A stretch of 64,000 bases of DNA from the NCBI RefSeq assembly GCF_004571025.1, contig NZ_SPQT01000003.1, forward strand, positions 355,359-419,358, given 5' to 3'. Origin of the DNA: Bradyrhizobium niftali. GTDB lineage: Bacteria > Pseudomonadota > Alphaproteobacteria > Rhizobiales > Xanthobacteraceae. The notes under the pieces were generated by a model. That model was not told where the DNA came from, did not search any database, and worked only from the letters and a program-made list of their open reading frames with translations. Numbering within the stretch: position 1 is the stretch's first letter; each line of letters opens with the position of its first letter. The position numbers and the translations under genes are program-made. Positions 62,355-64,000 of the stretch are shown one piece after another.

Positions 62355-62563
62355 ATCCACACCTGTTGAACGCACCGCGGCAGGAACGAGTAGAGAAATA
62401 TCCATCTGCAGCGGAATCAACGGCGAGCGATTAGGCCTCACCGACAGCTTGAATGGCGTGCTGTCATCGCCCGCGCACATGCTCCACCCAATCCTAGACG
62501 AGGCACGGATACGTCGATCCACTTTTACCGACACCGGAAAGCCGCGACGAGCGGTCGAGGCCG
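62355..62563. other. Short unassigned region after the amino-sugar cluster
   Basis: No gene or clear hairpin is seen; short frames on both strands lack family resemblance. Confidence 0.3.
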
Positions 62564-62857
62564 AACAATCTCCAGCTTCTGCAAGCACCTGATGGTGCGG
62601 ACCTCGGCCGGCATGTCCTCATTGGGATTAGTTTTCCAGTCGCTTACGCCGACCTCGCCCGCATACATGTCGCCTTTGGAATCCAGTGCAATGCCGCGCG
62701 GTGCGAGAAACTAGCCGCTAGCAAGACCGGGACCATCCTCGCCGTCGAGCCGCGCAATGCGCTTTCGGTTGGCGTCCACAATCGATAGCCGCGGGCCAAG
62801 CTTGGGCACCTTGCGGTTGACCGGCATGGCGGGACCGAGTTCGCCAACAACGATGTC
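62564..62857 (-). pseudogene. NHL-repeat (beta-propeller) protein remnant
   Basis: One minus-strand frame reads DIVVGELGPAMPVNRKVPKL, DANRKRIARLDGEDGPG, a TAG at 62711-62713, then FLAPRGIALDSKGDMYAGEVGVSDWKTNPN and TIRCLQKLEIV. The PRGIALDSKGDMYAGE part is a classic NHL blade. The 5' part is missing and the internal stop confirms decay. It ends next to the repeat at 62901. Confidence 0.7.
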
Positions 62858-62900
62858 GGGTTCCTACGGCCCCAAGGTCTGCTTTGATTGGCCGACGCAA

Positions 62901-63002
62901 GATTTTTCTTGATCTCCCGGTGCACACGCCGTGCACACGGCGCCTCCTAGCGCATTGAACCGCTTAAACTCTCGCTCCAACCCATCATGGGCCAATTTGA
63001 GC
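62901..63002. repeat. Dispersed ~100-bp repeat, third copy
   Basis: Full-length match to 37599-37700. It separates the NHL remnant from the GntR remnant, so in two of the three places it lies amid decayed genes. It carries both GTGCACAC units. Confidence 0.6.
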
Positions 63003-63089
63003 TAGGTACAGCAAAACACCAGCAACTTGTCAGGCTTAGCCCGATTTGTACCAAGTTAGGCAACCGATCGCATGACGTCCAGTTTTGGC

Positions 63090-63486
63090 CGCGGACGGAC
63101 CGAGTGGCGAATGAAGCCGGCGCATGAAGACGTATCTCTCGGCCGGCTTGCCGTCCTCGGGACACAGCGGCGCGTCGCTGCGGCTCGCCGAGATGTTGAC
63201 GATCTCCGGCGAAGTGTCGCGGTACATATCGGCGAGATCCGACAGCGTAGTTTCGACCTTGAGCCCGCGGTCCTGCCGCACCGCGCCTGCTGCGGCCCCG
63301 CTGCGCCTTGATGACGCCGTCGGCTGAAAGCAACTCGACGGCCTGCCGGATCGTGACGCGTGACACGCCGAACTCCGCGGCCAGCTCCTCGTTGGCCGGG
63401 AAGCGAAAGCCTTGGGTCCAGATGCTGTGCTTAGACTGAGCAAGACCAAGAAGCCGGCACTCAGTCTTGCTGACCCCGGGCGACAA
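63090..63486 (-). pseudogene. GntR-family regulator remnant (HutC/UTRA type)
   Basis: The frame from 63486 gives FRFPANEELAAEFGVSRVTIRQAVELLSADGVIKAQRG, a clear GntR wing-helix, but then loses homology. One base away the UTRA start continues: DRGLKVETTLSDLADMYRDTSPEIV, then CPEDGKPAERYVFMRRLHS. A frameshift thus lies near 63290, the first helix of the HTH is replaced, and the UTRA domain is cut short near 63090. Non-functional. Confidence 0.7.
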
Positions 63487-63599
63487 AAAAGCGCCAATTA
63501 GCTATCTGCGACTCCATCGATAATGTGTCGCAGGTACGGTCGATCAGTATGCGCGACCGTAGGGCCTGCCTTGAGCCGGATTCTTGATGGACTCGTGCG

Positions 63600-64000
63600 T
63601 CACAATCGCATGAACGGATGCGCCTTCTGGTGCCAGGCCCAGGCGGTGCGGATGACCGTCGGCAGGTCGGAGTGGCGCGGCACGAAGTTCAGGATCTTGC
63701 GCGAGGCGGAGGGGTCGGCGACCAGATAGGTGGGATCGCCGGCGCGGCGCGGCTTGACGGTGTGCGGCACCTCGCGCCCGGTCTCCTGCCTGATGGCGCC
63801 CAGGATCTCGCGCACCGAAAAGCCGGAGCCGGTGCCGAGATTGAAGCTGCCGCCGGCATGTCCCTGTTCCAGCAGCTTCAGCGCCGCGACATGCGCGGCG
63901 GCGAGGTCGGTGACATGGATGTAGTCGCGGATCGCGGTGCCGTCGGGCGTGTCGTAGTCGTCGCCGAACACCGCGAAGTCGACATGGCCCTGCAGCGCCA
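63600..64000 (-). CDS. galE: UDP-glucose 4-epimerase, C-terminal part (5' end beyond window)
   Basis: The last ~133 residues of an extended SDR epimerase: VFGDDYDTPDGTAIRDYIHVTDLAAAHVAAL and FNLGTGSGFSVREIL are diagnostic of GalE. It interconverts UDP-glucose and UDP-galactose for polysaccharide synthesis. The frame is open to the window edge. Strong GC bias at third positions matches core genome genes, so the accessory region may end near here. Confidence 0.9.
   Translation of the reverse strand, partial: ALQGHVDFAVFGDDYDTPDGTAIRDYIHVTDLAAAHVAALKLLEQGHAGGSFNLGTGSGFSVREILGAIRQETGREVPHTVKPRRAGDPTYLVADPSASRKILNFVPRHSDLPTVIRTAWAWHQKAHPFMRL

Noticed and set aside
1..64000. tRNA, rRNA, CRISPR arrays, riboswitches
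   Set aside because: I looked for cloverleaf-like elements, regular short repeats with spacers and large structured leaders and found none I could support by eye.

Overview
The window looks like accessory chromosome of a high-GC alphaproteobacterium, probably of the order Rhizobiales (Bradyrhizobium- or Mesorhizobium-like). The grounds are the many stacked ABC and TRAP uptake operons, a RutR-type TetR regulator, an RpiR-controlled inositol locus, frequent GTG/TTG starts and ATGA overlaps, and decaying gene remnants between cassettes. The genus is inference. I saw no rRNA, tRNA, CRISPR array or intact transposase.

Layout. 1-2113: end of a sugar ABC permease, a XylF-like binding protein and a cyclase-family hydrolase. 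2161-6274: an AraC regulator divergent from a GST, then an isochorismatase-fold hydrolase, a decayed cytochrome c gene and an SDR; a 35-bp motif is repeated upstream of the GST and SDR genes. 6526-13024 (minus): a TRAP operon (dctP, SDR, DUF1537 sugar-acid kinase, RuBisCO-like protein, fused dctQM), resembling apionate/oxo-isoapionate catabolism. A probable integrase remnant lies behind it.

13673-25690 (minus) is the most unusual region. It is a long operon with a Liv-type ABC transporter and two sets of N,N-dimethylformamidase (DMFase)-like subunits, followed by a GST and a 2-hydroxychromene-2-carboxylate isomerase-like protein. One large subunit keeps every iron-site residue I can place. 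Its paralogue aligns without gaps but has replaced four of seven of them. The small subunit belonging to the degenerate copy is fused in frame to the C-terminus of the LivM permease. A LuxR-type regulator follows (26336-27373). Beyond it come a frameshifted MFS gene, a copper amine oxidase and an acyl-CoA synthetase. A 21-bp near-palindrome lies upstream of both the transporter/amidase operon and the amine oxidase, which suggests one regulon: import an N-substituted amide, hydrolyse it, oxidise the released amine.

33108-37380: RutR-like TetR regulator, NCS1 permease, an unrecognised ORF and an AraC regulator. 38152-50706: inositol-type locus with an ABC transporter, iolG, three further Gfo/Idh/MocA oxidoreductases, an RpiR regulator, iolD, iolE and an SDR; iolA, iolB and iolC are absent here. 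A decayed GntR/FCD regulator follows. 51495-62354: amino-sugar and muropeptide cluster: histidine phosphatase, a complete CUT1 ABC transporter and murQ leftwards; N-acetylglucosamine kinase, NagR-like GntR, SIS deaminase, nagA and a Gfo/Idh oxidoreductase rightwards. The last 1.6 kb holds NHL-repeat and GntR remnants, one copy of a roughly 100-bp dispersed repeat, and the 3' part of galE running off the edge.
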